Under the pieces are notes generated by a model that searched no databases, was not told the origin of the DNA, and saw only the letters and a list, made by a program, of their open reading frames with translations. A program made the translations under genes and the position numbers. DNA of 64,000 nt from MED-G20 sp038108155 (lineage in GTDB: Bacteria > Bacteroidota > Bacteroidia > Flavobacteriales_D > Parvicellaceae). Position 1 is the stretch's first letter; the number at the start of each line of letters is the position of its first letter. Positions 48,456 to 56,902 of the stretch are shown here, one piece after another. Location of the stretch: positions 11,380 through 75,379 of the forward strand of contig JAYNHP010000004.1 in assembly GCA_038108155.1 (NCBI GenBank), written 5' to 3'.

Positions 48456-51147
48456 GTGACAACCATTTTTTCATTACAGATACTTCTATATTTTTTCTAG
48501 CACTTAAGTCTTCCACTTGATCCATTTTAATTTTTCCTAACCCAAAATATTTTGAAGCTGGATTTGAAAAATACCACCCTGAAACAGATGAGACTGGATA
48601 CATTGCTAAAGATTCAGTCAATTCAACTCCTATTTTATTAGTAGCATCTAAAAGTTGAAAGATGGTTTCTTTCTCGGTATGATCTGGACATGCTGGATAG
48701 CCTGGAGCAGGTCGTATTCCTTGGTATTTTTCTTTTATTAATTCCTCGTTTGAAAATTCTTCTTCACTATATCCCCAATATTCTTTTCTAACTTTCTGAT
48801 GTAAATATTCAGCAGCTGCTTCCGCCATTCTATCTGCAAGAGCTTTAATCATTATAGAATTATAATCATCTAATTCTTCTTCAAATTTCTTAGCTATTTG
48901 ATCTATTTTTTTCCCTGCAGTTACAACAAATGCTCCGATATAATCTTTAATTCCAGTAGATTTGGGGGCAATAAAATCTGACAATGACATATTAAATGCC
49001 TTAGATGATTTTTTAGTTTGCTGTCTCAGACAATGAGAGACTGCTAATAATTCATCATTTTCATCCAAAATAAAAATATCATCTTCAATAGAATGAGCTT
49101 CCCAAATCCCATAAACCGCTTCCACCTCTAGCCAATTTTTTTCTAATGCTTGGGTTAACATTTCTTGAGCGTCTTTAAATAATTTACTGGCCTCTTTTCC
49201 AACTATCTCATCTTTAAGGATTCTTGGATATCTACCATGAAGTTCCCAGGTTTGAAAAAATGGGGTCCAGTCAATAAAAGATGCAATTTCTTTTGACGAT
49301 AAATCATCTAAATGAAAAACTCCCCTTTGATTTGGTTTTGTAGAATTAAAATTCTTCCAATCTATTGGAAACTTATTTTTTCTAGCTTCTTTAATAGTTA
49401 GATAAGCCTTTTGATCTTTTTTATTGAAATGGTATTTTCTTAATTTTTCATATTCAGAACGAATCTCATTCAAATAATCTACTTTATTATTTCCTAATAA
49501 TTTTCCTGCTACAGGCACTGATCTCGAGGCATCTAAGACATGAATTGTGGAACTTGATGGCAACTCTTTTTCAATTTTAACAGCTGTATGGACTCTTGAA
49601 GTTGTAGCTCCTCCAATTAATAGTGGAATATGGACATTATTTTTCTCCATTTCCCTTGCAACATCTATCATTTCATCCAAAGATGGTGTAATCAATCCAC
49701 TCAGACCAATAATATCAACATTGTGTTTTTTAGCTTCTTCAATTATCTTCTTAGAAGGAACCATTACTCCCAAATCTATAACATCGTAATGGTTACAACC
49801 TAAAACAACACCAACAATATTTTTTCCAATATCGTGGACATCTCCTTTAACTGTAGCCATTAAAATTTTGCCTTTGCTTGTTTTATCCTCACCTTTTTCT
49901 TTTTCTATATAAGGTGTTAAATAAGCTACAGCTTTTTTCATTACTCTTGCAGATTTAACTACTTGAGGTAAAAACATTTTACCTTCTCCAAAAAGATCTC
50001 CTACCGTATTCATTCCATTCATTAACGGCCCTTCAATTACCTCTAATGGTTTATCCACTTTTTGTCTAATTTCTTCCACATCTAACTCAATGTATTCAGT
50101 GATTCCTTTTATTAGAGCATATTCTAATCTTTGCTCTACTTCATTAAGTCTCCACTCTGCTGTTTTTTGCTCTTGCTTAACAGATCCTTTTATATTTTGC
50201 GCAAAATCTAGAAGAGATTCTGTTGCATTGGGTGATCTATTTAGAAGAACATCCTCTACCTTATTTAGAAGGTCTTTAGGAATTTCATCGTAAACTTCTA
50301 ACATGGATGGATTTACAATTCCCATATCCATTCCTTCATTTATGGCATGGTAAAGAAATGCAGAATGCATGGCTTCTCTTACAGTATTATTCCCTCTGAA
50401 AGAGAATGAAACATTACTAACCCCTCCGCTTACATGAGCTCCAGGTAAATTTTCTCTTATCCATCGTGTAGCTTTAAAAAAATCTACTGCGTTATTTTCA
50501 TGTTCTTTCATGCCTGTTGCAACAGGGAATACATTAGGGTCGAAAATAATATCTTGTGGAAGGAATCCAACCTCATCTACTAAAATATTGTAAGATCTTT
50601 GACAGATTTCAATTCTTCTATCATAAGTATCAGCTTGTCCATTTTCGTCAAATGCCATTACAATTACAGCAGCTCCATATTGTTTTATTAATTTTCCTTG
50701 TGTTTTGAATTGATTTTCACCTTCTTTTAAGGAAATGGAATTGACTACTCCTTTCCCTTGAATACACTTAAGCCCAGCTTCAATAATAGACCACTTAGAA
50801 GAATCTATCATTACAGGGATTCTAGAAATATCTGGCTCAGCTGCCATAAGATTTAAAAATCTTTTCATAGAAGCTTCTCCATCTAACATTCCTTCATCCA
50901 TGTTAACGTCAATGATTTGGGCTCCACCTTCCACTTGCTCTCTTGCAACATCAATTGCTTCTTCAAATTTCTCTTCCTTTATTAATCGAAGAAATTTTTT
51001 TGACCCAGTAACATTAGTTCTTTCACCAACATTTATAAAATTAGTTTCTGGGGAAAAAACTAAGGGCTCCAATCCGCTAAGTTTCATATATGGAAGTTCA
51101 TCCCATTTGTACTTGTATTTGCCCTTAAATTCTTTTAAAATACTCAT
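48439..51147 (-). CDS. metH: Methionine synthase, cobalamin-dependent, C-terminal part (folate, B12 and activation domains)
   Basis: A 902-residue protein holding modules two to four of MetH: a methyltetrahydrofolate-binding domain (NFINVGERTNVTGSKKFLRL, IIDVNMDEGMLDGE), the cobalamin cap and B12 domain with the lower axial ligand H438 in GDVHDIGKNIVG, and the reactivation domain with GIRPAPGYPACPDHTEKETI for S-adenosylmethionine. The homocysteine-binding module is encoded by the separate gene just upstream (two bases apart), so the two proteins must act together. Homologues split this way occur in Bacteroidota. Expression is under the SAM-I riboswitch. Confidence 0.95.
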   Translation of the reverse strand: MSILKEFKGKYKYKWDELPYMKLSGLEPLVFSPETNFINVGERTNVTGSKKFLRLIKEEKFEEAIDVAREQVEGGAQIIDVNMDEGMLDGEASMKRFLNLMAAEPDISRIPVMIDSSKWSIIEAGLKCIQGKGVVNSISLKEGENQFKTQGKLIKQYGAAVIVMAFDENGQADTYDRRIEICQRSYNILVDEVGFLPQDIIFDPNVFPVATGMKEHENNAVDFFKATRWIRENLPGAHVSGGVSNVSFSFRGNNTVREAMHSAFLYHAINEGMDMGIVNPSMLEVYDEIPKDLLNKVEDVLLNRSPNATESLLDFAQNIKGSVKQEQKTAEWRLNEVEQRLEYALIKGITEYIELDVEEIRQKVDKPLEVIEGPLMNGMNTVGDLFGEGKMFLPQVVKSARVMKKAVAYLTPYIEKEKGEDKTSKGKILMATVKGDVHDIGKNIVGVVLGCNHYDVIDLGVMVPSKKIIEEAKKHNVDIIGLSGLITPSLDEMIDVAREMEKNNVHIPLLIGGATTSRVHTAVKIEKELPSSSTIHVLDASRSVPVAGKLLGNNKVDYLNEIRSEYEKLRKYHFNKKDQKAYLTIKEARKNKFPIDWKNFNSTKPNQRGVFHLDDLSSKEIASFIDWTPFFQTWELHGRYPRILKDEIVGKEASKLFKDAQEMLTQALEKNWLEVEAVYGIWEAHSIEDDIFILDENDELLAVSHCLRQQTKKSSKAFNMSLSDFIAPKSTGIKDYIGAFVVTAGKKIDQIAKKFEEELDDYNSIMIKALADRMAEAAAEYLHQKVRKEYWGYSEEEFSNEELIKEKYQGIRPAPGYPACPDHTEKETIFQLLDATNKIGVELTESLAMYPVSSVSGWYFSNPASKYFGLGKIKMDQVEDLSARKNIEVSVMKKWLSPNLDD

Positions 51148-51149
51148 TC

Positions 51150-52142
51150 TTAAAATTGATTTCTTGGTGAATATTTAGAGGCCAACTCTGCAATTGCTTT
51201 AATGTGATCAGGAGTTGTTCCGCAACAACCACCGATAATATTAATTAAGTCATCTTTTAAAAACAACTCTATTTGATTTACCATTTTTTCTGGGGTTTCA
51301 TCATACTCTCCAAATTCATTTGGCAATCCAGCATTTGGATGAGCACTAATTAAAAAAGTAGCTTTTTTAGCCAAAGTTTTTAAGTATGGATGCATATCTG
51401 CAGCACCTAAAGCGCAATTTAATCCAATACTAAATAATGGAAAATGAGACATAGATATTAAAAATGCTTCACTTGTTTGTCCGGTTAAGGTTCTTCCACT
51501 AGCATCTGTAATAGTTCCCGAAACCATTACAGGTAATTTAATTGCTCTTGTCTCAAAAACATGATTTACTGCAAATAAGGCTGCCTTAGCATTTAATGTA
51601 TCGAAAACAGTTTCAATAAGCAGCAAATCAACACCACCATCAATTAATCCATTTATTTGTTCTTGATAAGCTTCATTTAACTCATCAAAAGATATATTTC
51701 TAAAACTTGGATCATTTACGTCTGGTGAAATAGATGCAGTTCTATTTGTAGGGCCTATTGAACCAGCTACAAATCTAGGTTTATTTGGTTCTTTGATTGT
51801 AAATTCATTGGCTACTTCGCTTGCTATTTTTGCACTTTGAAAATTTATATCGTAGGCATAGTCCTGTAATCCATAGTCAAGTTGAGCAATTTTAGTTCCA
51901 GAAAATGTATTGGTTTCTACAATATCAGCTCCAGCTTTAAAATATGCAGAATGAATTTCTTTGATTATTTCAGGTCTGGTTAAACTTAATAAATCGTTAT
52001 TGCCTTTCAAAGGACTTGTATGATTTTCAAACCACCCTTTTCTGAAATCAGCTTCCTCCAATGTATAACGCTGAATCATAGTCCCCATGGCACCATCTAA
52101 AATCAAAATTCTCTTTTTAGCTATGTCTGTTATACAACTCAT
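51150..52142 (-). CDS. metH: Methionine synthase, homocysteine-binding N-terminal part
   Basis: A 330-residue homocysteine S-methyltransferase domain, equivalent to the first module of MetH. ILDGAMGTMIQRYTLEEADF opens it, and the zinc ligands are the Cys in SIGLNCALGAADM and the Cys pair in NIIGGCCGTTPDHIKA. It binds and activates homocysteine, which is methylated by cobalamin on the second protein. It is first in the operon, with the riboswitch terminator ending a few bases before its start codon. Confidence 0.94.
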   Translation of the reverse strand: MSCITDIAKKRILILDGAMGTMIQRYTLEEADFRKGWFENHTSPLKGNNDLLSLTRPEIIKEIHSAYFKAGADIVETNTFSGTKIAQLDYGLQDYAYDINFQSAKIASEVANEFTIKEPNKPRFVAGSIGPTNRTASISPDVNDPSFRNISFDELNEAYQEQINGLIDGGVDLLLIETVFDTLNAKAALFAVNHVFETRAIKLPVMVSGTITDASGRTLTGQTSEAFLISMSHFPLFSIGLNCALGAADMHPYLKTLAKKATFLISAHPNAGLPNEFGEYDETPEKMVNQIELFLKDDLINIIGGCCGTTPDHIKAIAELASKYSPRNQF

Positions 52143-52150
52143 TTTTGGTC

Positions 52151-52181
52151 AAAAAAAAATCTCTTTCCTGGGAAAGAGATT
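52151..52181 (-). terminator. Riboswitch-controlled terminator of the metH leader
   Basis: On the minus strand, ATCTCTTTCC and GGAAAGAGAT form a hairpin followed by nine T, ending just before the metH start. Its 5' arm (ATCTCTT, 52180-52174) can instead pair with AAGAGAT (52205-52199) at the 3' edge of the riboswitch, giving an antiterminator. Confidence 0.9.
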
Positions 52182-52200
52182 GAAATTCATTAAAAAATAT

Positions 52201-52294
52201 CTCTTATCTTGATTTTACATCTGGATTTAGCACCTTCCTAATTTGGGGTTGCTAAGGTTTCAAAGGGCCTTTTCCCTCCACCTTTCTTGATAAG
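52201..52294 (-). ncRNA. SAM-I riboswitch (S-box leader)
   Basis: The minus strand reads CTTATCAAGAAAGGTGGAGG, then GGCCC, GAAACC, TTAGCAACC, AAGGTGCTAA and TCC in the order of the S-box aptamer, and closes with AAGATAAG. The outer helix P1 is CTTATC (52294-52289) with GATAAG (52208-52203). Binding of S-adenosylmethionine should hold P1 and let the downstream terminator form, lowering metH expression when methionine and SAM are plentiful. Confidence 0.95.
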
Positions 52295-52313
52295 TAATAA
52301 AAGAACTATATCG

Positions 52314-52343
52314 CAAATATAATTATAAGAAATTCAAAACCAA
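52314..52343 (-). promoter_or_regulatory. Promoter of the metH leader
   Basis: On the minus strand TTG (52343-52341), a 19-base spacer, then TATATTTG (52321-52314), a full TAnnTTTG match. The predicted start of transcription is about ten bases before the riboswitch aptamer. Confidence 0.6.
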
Positions 52344-52352
52344 GAAAAAAAC

Positions 52353-52592
52353 TCAGTTTGGTTTAAAAGACTTATAAATATTAAAAATATGTTTTCTAAA
52401 AAGAAAAAAAAGTATGATATATGGGACGATCATTAGAAAAAGAATACCAGTATTTAGCCCATTGCCAATAGTTAAATCATCTTTGGTACTACTTATTATT
52501 TGAGCCCTGCAAGTTGAACAGCCCTGAGCAAAAGACTGTAATTGAAAAACTATCAACAGAAAAAATAATATGAGATTGTAAACTACTTTCAT
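52353..52592 (-). CDS. Small exported Cys protein after DUF420
   Basis: A 79-residue protein. I chose the ATG at 52592 (MKVVYNLILFFLLIVFQLQS), which overlaps the DUF420 stop as ATGA, over an extended frame from 52652 inside that gene. A signal peptide or anchor is followed by FAQGCSTCRAQIIS with a CxxC pair, and then a second membrane helix (NTGILFLMIVPYIILFFLF). It closes the oxidase-assembly operon. The CxxC placed just outside the membrane suggests redox or metal handling, an inference from context only. Confidence 0.75.
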   Translation of the reverse strand: MKVVYNLILFFLLIVFQLQSFAQGCSTCRAQIISSTKDDLTIGNGLNTGILFLMIVPYIILFFLFRKHIFNIYKSFKPN

Positions 52593-53137
52593 GCGTAGTA
52601 AGGAGATATTAAAAAATATACAATGACTCCAGTTACGGCAACGTAAAGCCATACTGGATATACATATCTAGCTAACTTTTTATGTTTTCCAAACTCAGCA
52701 ATTGAAGCTCTGTAGGCTGTGTATAAAATAAATGGGAGAGATAGACCAGCTAAAATAATATGAGTTATAAGAATAAAATAGTAAATAGATTTAATGCTTC
52801 CTTCACCACCAAAAACTGTACTTTCTGCTAAAAGATGGTGTAATATATAGGACAATAAAAACAAAACAGATAATACAATCGAAAGATTCATAACTCTTTT
52901 GTGAAGATGGTACTTTTTGGATTTCACAAAAAATAAGCCTAATAATAATAACAATGATACTGAACCATTGATAATTGCATTAAACTTAGCAAAGATGTGA
53001 GGATCAAAATCTACTTGAATTTTCAAATTAAGTTCATGTAAAACTACTACAGCAAGAAAAACAATAGCAGAAACACTTAAAATAAAAATATTTGCTTTTT
53101 TATCATTTTTTGTTAGAGAAGCAGTAGGAAAATTCAT
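52589..53137 (-). CDS. DUF420 membrane protein, oxidase-linked
   Basis: A 182-residue membrane protein with five to six helices. FNAIINGSVSLLLLLGLFFV, KYHLHKRVMNLSIVLS and LHHLLAESTVFGG hold the conserved histidines of DUF420, a family found beside cytochrome oxidase genes (CtaM-like). It probably assists maturation of the haem-copper oxidase. It lies between the Sco gene and the small Cys protein, 60 bases after the former. Confidence 0.88.
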   Translation of the reverse strand: MNFPTASLTKNDKKANIFILSVSAIVFLAVVVLHELNLKIQVDFDPHIFAKFNAIINGSVSLLLLLGLFFVKSKKYHLHKRVMNLSIVLSVLFLLSYILHHLLAESTVFGGEGSIKSIYYFILITHIILAGLSLPFILYTAYRASIAEFGKHKKLARYVYPVWLYVAVTGVIVYFLISPYYA

Positions 53138-53197
53138 AATCTAATTTTAATTAAAATTAAATTAAAAATATTTAAAAATAAAAACTGACTAAACAAT

Positions 53198-54394
53198 TTA
53201 AATCAGAGATTGGATATGCTGAACAATAATTGGAATATTTAATGAATCAGTTCCATCGTAATATCCTCTTATTCTATTAAACTGGTCTAATAGAATTAAT
53301 TTTTCAGAATGCAAGAAACCACCAGGTGCTAAAGCATCTTCTTGATTTGGCACCAAAAATCCATTCACGCCAAGATCGTATATAGTTGATTGATCTCCAG
53401 TTAACATATTCCAGTTGGTAGAATCAACATTATAAGAATTTGCATATTCTAAAAGTTTTTCAGAAGTGTCTTTTAAAGGATCGACAGTAAAAGACAGTAA
53501 TTCAATATCTGTAAGACAGTTTTTTTTAAGTGTGCTTTGTATTTTACGCATGTTGAGCGTCATTTTAGGACAAATTGTTGGACAACTTGTAAAAAAGAAA
53601 TCTACCAACTTAATTTTATTATCCAATTGCTCAGAATAAATAATTTGGGAATTTTGATTTTCAAAAGACCACGAAGGAATTTGATGATATAAAGTATCTT
53701 TGTCAATGGAAGAATCGAAATCTTTATTTCCATAGATTGGCAACTTTTTTGGTGCTAAATTTTCTTGTTCCTCTTTTAAAAGCAAGCTTATTTCTTTGGT
53801 AATTCTTCTTATTTCTCCAAAATTATAAGTAAAATATTTTCCTCTTATCTTTTGGTTTTTATCTACCAATAAAGTCATTAAGTGAGCTTGCCTTTCAAAA
53901 CCAAAAAGAGTGTCATTTTTGTTCCAGGGATTTCCTTTGTTAAATTCATTATCGAAGTAAGGAATATATTTTGAAGCAGTCATAATCCATTTTTCACTGT
54001 CAATTTTATTAAAATCTCTAAATTCTTTAATACGGGAATTAATATCTTGTGAAGACTCTAAAAAAGAAGTAACTACAATGACATCATTAAAACCAGAATT
54101 ACCCACTAATTCGTTATAAATCTTAATCTTAAACCATTCTAGTCTAAAGGGACATTTTTCAAAATCTGTTGGGCATTCCACAGATAAAAAGTTATACAAC
54201 ACAATTTTATCGTTCCAATCGCAAGACGAAATAGTATCTCCTTTAAAATCAATAATACTGAAAGGGGAACCTAATTCACCAAAAACTGGCTGTGATTTGT
54301 ATTCTGTATCTCCTAAAAGTAGAAAACTAAGAGAAGATAAAAATCCACCAAAAATAAGAGCTAAGATTAAAAAACCTTTTCTTCGAGAAATCAA
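53198..54394 (-). CDS. Double-domain SCO1/SenC-like copper chaperone
   Basis: A 398-residue protein with one N-terminal anchor (about 8-27), about twice the usual Sco length. The C-terminal half is a standard Sco domain: C271 and C275 in FTSCPTICPKM and H362 in GFLHSEKLILL are the copper ligands that deliver Cu to the CuA site. The N-terminal half (about 40-215) looks like a second thioredoxin-like domain of the same family with altered motifs: SVECPTDFEKCPFRLEW, where the Cys are further apart, and QAHLMTLLVDKNQKIRGKYF in place of the His segment. It lies in the oxidase operon, six bases before subunit IV. Confidence 0.85.
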   Translation of the reverse strand: MISRRKGFLILALIFGGFLSSLSFLLLGDTEYKSQPVFGELGSPFSIIDFKGDTISSCDWNDKIVLYNFLSVECPTDFEKCPFRLEWFKIKIYNELVGNSGFNDVIVVTSFLESSQDINSRIKEFRDFNKIDSEKWIMTASKYIPYFDNEFNKGNPWNKNDTLFGFERQAHLMTLLVDKNQKIRGKYFTYNFGEIRRITKEISLLLKEEQENLAPKKLPIYGNKDFDSSIDKDTLYHQIPSWSFENQNSQIIYSEQLDNKIKLVDFFFTSCPTICPKMTLNMRKIQSTLKKNCLTDIELLSFTVDPLKDTSEKLLEYANSYNVDSTNWNMLTGDQSTIYDLGVNGFLVPNQEDALAPGGFLHSEKLILLDQFNRIRGYYDGTDSLNIPIIVQHIQSLI

Positions 54395-54399
54395 AATAA

Positions 54400-54804
54400 C
54401 TAAGGATTTATGCTATTCTCACCTTGAAAAACTTCATGCCAATAGGTTGATTCAGCTAGGCAGATAAAAATTAGATAAGCAATAAATAAAATATAAGGTG
54501 CAAGAATTACCCACTTAAAACTTTTTCTTTCATCTCCTAAATGCATGAAGATTAATACGATGTAGGCTGCTTTAACAATAGTTAAAACTAAAAATCCAAT
54601 TTTAACATATGGCCATAGAAAATTATCTTCTCCAGCAGAGTCATATTGTTTAATAAAAGCACCAATTAATACTTCAATAACAGTTATAAGCGTAAGTATC
54701 CCTGTTACTTTCCATATTTTTTTTCTTATAACTACTCCATGAGCTTCGTCGTGATTAGCCGAAATAGAGTAATTATTATCTTGTATTAAATCGTCTCTTT
54801 CCAT
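54400..54804 (-). CDS. Cytochrome c oxidase subunit IV family protein
   Basis: A 134-residue membrane protein with three helices. IWKVTGILTLITVIEVLIGA, then KIGFLVLTIVKAAYIVLIFM followed by HLGDERKSFKW, is the prokaryotic subunit IV (CtaF/CoxD) pattern. It stabilises the caa3-type oxidase. It sits between the subunit III gene (11 bases) and the Sco gene. Confidence 0.9.
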   Translation of the reverse strand: MERDDLIQDNNYSISANHDEAHGVVIRKKIWKVTGILTLITVIEVLIGAFIKQYDSAGEDNFLWPYVKIGFLVLTIVKAAYIVLIFMHLGDERKSFKWVILAPYILFIAYLIFICLAESTYWHEVFQGENSINP

Positions 54805-54815
54805 TGATTAAAAAA

Positions 54816-55628
54816 TTACAGTAAATAGAAAAATGTAAAAACAAAAACCCAAACTAAATCAACAAAATGCCAATATAGTCCAACTTTTTCTACCATTTCA
54901 TAATGTCCTCTTTTGTCATAAACCCCTCTCATGACATTAATTAATATTATAAAATTGAATACAACACCAGAAAAAACATGGAACCCATGAAATCCTGTTA
55001 TGAAAAAGAAAAAATTGGCGTATTGAGGAACTAATGGAGCATATTCATTTTCTATTAAATTAGCGCCCTGCATAGTTGCAGTAGCTCCGTCAAATAACGC
55101 TTTAGCTTCTGCACCAGTAACTGTTAATCCTCTTCCCATTCTCAATATTAATTCGTTGGCTGTGTTGTAGTCCACAACTGCCCATCCTTCTGGTGTTAGT
55201 ATAGATCCATAATGAGTCCCATGAATAAAATGATACCATTCCCAACCTTGAGAACCTACAAAAAATAAACCACCAACAACTGTAAGTAACAACCATTTTA
55301 CCACCCCTTTTTTATCCAGCCTATGTCCAGCTTCAACAGCTAAAACCATAGTTACAGAACTCACAATTAATATAAAGGTCATTAAGGCAACATATAATAG
55401 CGGATAACCATTTCCTAAAAATGGCATAGCGTTAAATGTTTCTTCCCCTATTGGCCAAGATGGAGCTTGGTGCCTTGCAAATCCATAAGCTGTTAAAAGA
55501 CCCCCAAATGTTAAGGCATCTGATACCAAAAACATCCACATCCATTGCTTACCATAGGAAATTCTAAAAGGAGAGCCGTTTCCTCCCCAAAGTTCTGATC
55601 TACTAATATTTTCCGATTGTCCAGCCAT
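54816..55628 (-). CDS. Cytochrome c oxidase subunit III
   Basis: A 270-residue membrane protein. WMFLVSDALTFGGLLTAYGF, SQGWEWYHFIHGTHYGSILT, FFFITGFHGFHVFSGVVFNF and the closing KVGLYWHFVDLVWVFVFTFF are typical subunit III helices. Between helices is a loop of about 60 residues (around 170-200) longer than in short forms. It lies 23 bases after a second, unusual subunit III gene. Confidence 0.92.
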   Translation of the reverse strand: MAGQSENISRSELWGGNGSPFRISYGKQWMWMFLVSDALTFGGLLTAYGFARHQAPSWPIGEETFNAMPFLGNGYPLLYVALMTFILIVSSVTMVLAVEAGHRLDKKGVVKWLLLTVVGGLFFVGSQGWEWYHFIHGTHYGSILTPEGWAVVDYNTANELILRMGRGLTVTGAEAKALFDGATATMQGANLIENEYAPLVPQYANFFFFITGFHGFHVFSGVVFNFIILINVMRGVYDKRGHYEMVEKVGLYWHFVDLVWVFVFTFFYLL

Positions 55629-55651
55629 TTTTTAAAATTAACAATGCAAGT

Positions 55652-56893
55652 TTAATTAATATATTCTAAAAATACATATAAGTAAAGCCATAAAAGTCCT
55701 ACAAAATGCCAAAAAACTTCAATCGCTTTAAGACCAGAAGTATTTTCGGAGCTATAATAGCCTTTGTTTGCTCGATAACTTATTACCATAATTCCAGTAA
55801 TTGACATTATTAAATGTAAAAAATGAATAAAAGTAAGAACCCAAACAAAACTACTGGAGACATTAGAAGTTTGATAAAATTCAGCATATTGATTAGCATT
55901 CAATTCTTCTTTTGTTCTTTCCCAAATATCATGGTTAATATGAATATTTATTCCAGGTTTTAATTGAAAATAACCTTCAAAATCTGAAACCACTTTATCC
56001 TCTAAATATACCTGCCCATTTTGAATCACATATTCATTTCCAGATTGGTAAACTTTTTGACTAATAGCATTTTTTTCTTTATCGGATAGCTCTTTGGAAG
56101 GGAAATATAGTTTCTTTTTATCGTAGATTAAATCCTCTCCATTAAGTGCGATAGAAAAATCTTCACCATACTTGCCTTTGAGCATGAAAAAAGGTTGATC
56201 ATTACAAACTCCAAAAGAAAATTTAAATAATTCGTCTTTTTGACCCTCGGAAAGTGGAGAATTATTAATTGTAAGACCATTACTGGACATTTGTAATTTG
56301 GTTTTCTTATTTAAATCAAAAATTGAATACGGTTTATTGTAATTTGGTAATTTTAAATTTGATCCTTGAAAACTAGTTCCGTAGCCGCAAATTTGTCTTA
56401 GGAAAGTTTTTAATTCATCAACAGAACTAGTCTGCATTACCTCCCCATTAAAAATATAATTCTCTCCGTCATAGTCAATTGGATTTTCACCTTTATAAAC
56501 GATGTAAGATTGACCATATTGACCATAAACGAAGGTGATAAAAGACTTTATCGCATTTCCTTGGCTATAATATTTACTCCAACCTACAAATTGAAAAACT
56601 CCAAATGCCAATGAAAAAACAAGAGATAAAATAAGTAAGTAAACAGTACTTTTCTTATCAGATTTTTTTGCCTTTTTAACAGCATAATAAATAAATACAC
56701 TACTTATTAAAATTAAAATAGTACTAATTTTAAATGCAAAAGGAAGATTAATATTAACCCAAAACTTATCCATTTTCCTAACTAATACTGCACTTGAAAG
56801 GCCTGCAAAAAGCATTAAACTAGCAATTAGTCCTACAATTACAATTGCTATGTAAACTTTTTCTTTTTGTTTATTGGAACTAAATTGTTGCAT
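55652..56893 (-). CDS. Subunit III-like haem-copper oxidase protein with large periplasmic insertion
   Basis: A 413-residue protein with five predicted helices, three at the N-terminus (within about 12-125) and two at the C-terminus (SSFVWVLTFIHFLHLIMSIT; EVFWHFVGLLWLYLYVFLEY). Together these make a normal short subunit III. Between helices three and four is an insertion of about 220 polar residues (from GQYGQSYIVYKGENP to NQYAEFYQTSN). By the positive-inside rule (KKAKKSDKKS inside after helix two) it lies in the periplasm. It holds two Cys (CGYGTSF, CNDQPFF) but no haem or copper motif. It sits between cyoE and standard subunit III. Confidence 0.83.
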   Translation of the reverse strand: MQQFSSNKQKEKVYIAIVIVGLIASLMLFAGLSSAVLVRKMDKFWVNINLPFAFKISTILILISSVFIYYAVKKAKKSDKKSTVYLLILSLVFSLAFGVFQFVGWSKYYSQGNAIKSFITFVYGQYGQSYIVYKGENPIDYDGENYIFNGEVMQTSSVDELKTFLRQICGYGTSFQGSNLKLPNYNKPYSIFDLNKKTKLQMSSNGLTINNSPLSEGQKDELFKFSFGVCNDQPFFMLKGKYGEDFSIALNGEDLIYDKKKLYFPSKELSDKEKNAISQKVYQSGNEYVIQNGQVYLEDKVVSDFEGYFQLKPGINIHINHDIWERTKEELNANQYAEFYQTSNVSSSFVWVLTFIHFLHLIMSITGIMVISYRANKGYYSSENTSGLKAIEVFWHFVGLLWLYLYVFLEYIN

Positions 56894-56902
56894 ATAGAAA
56901 GA

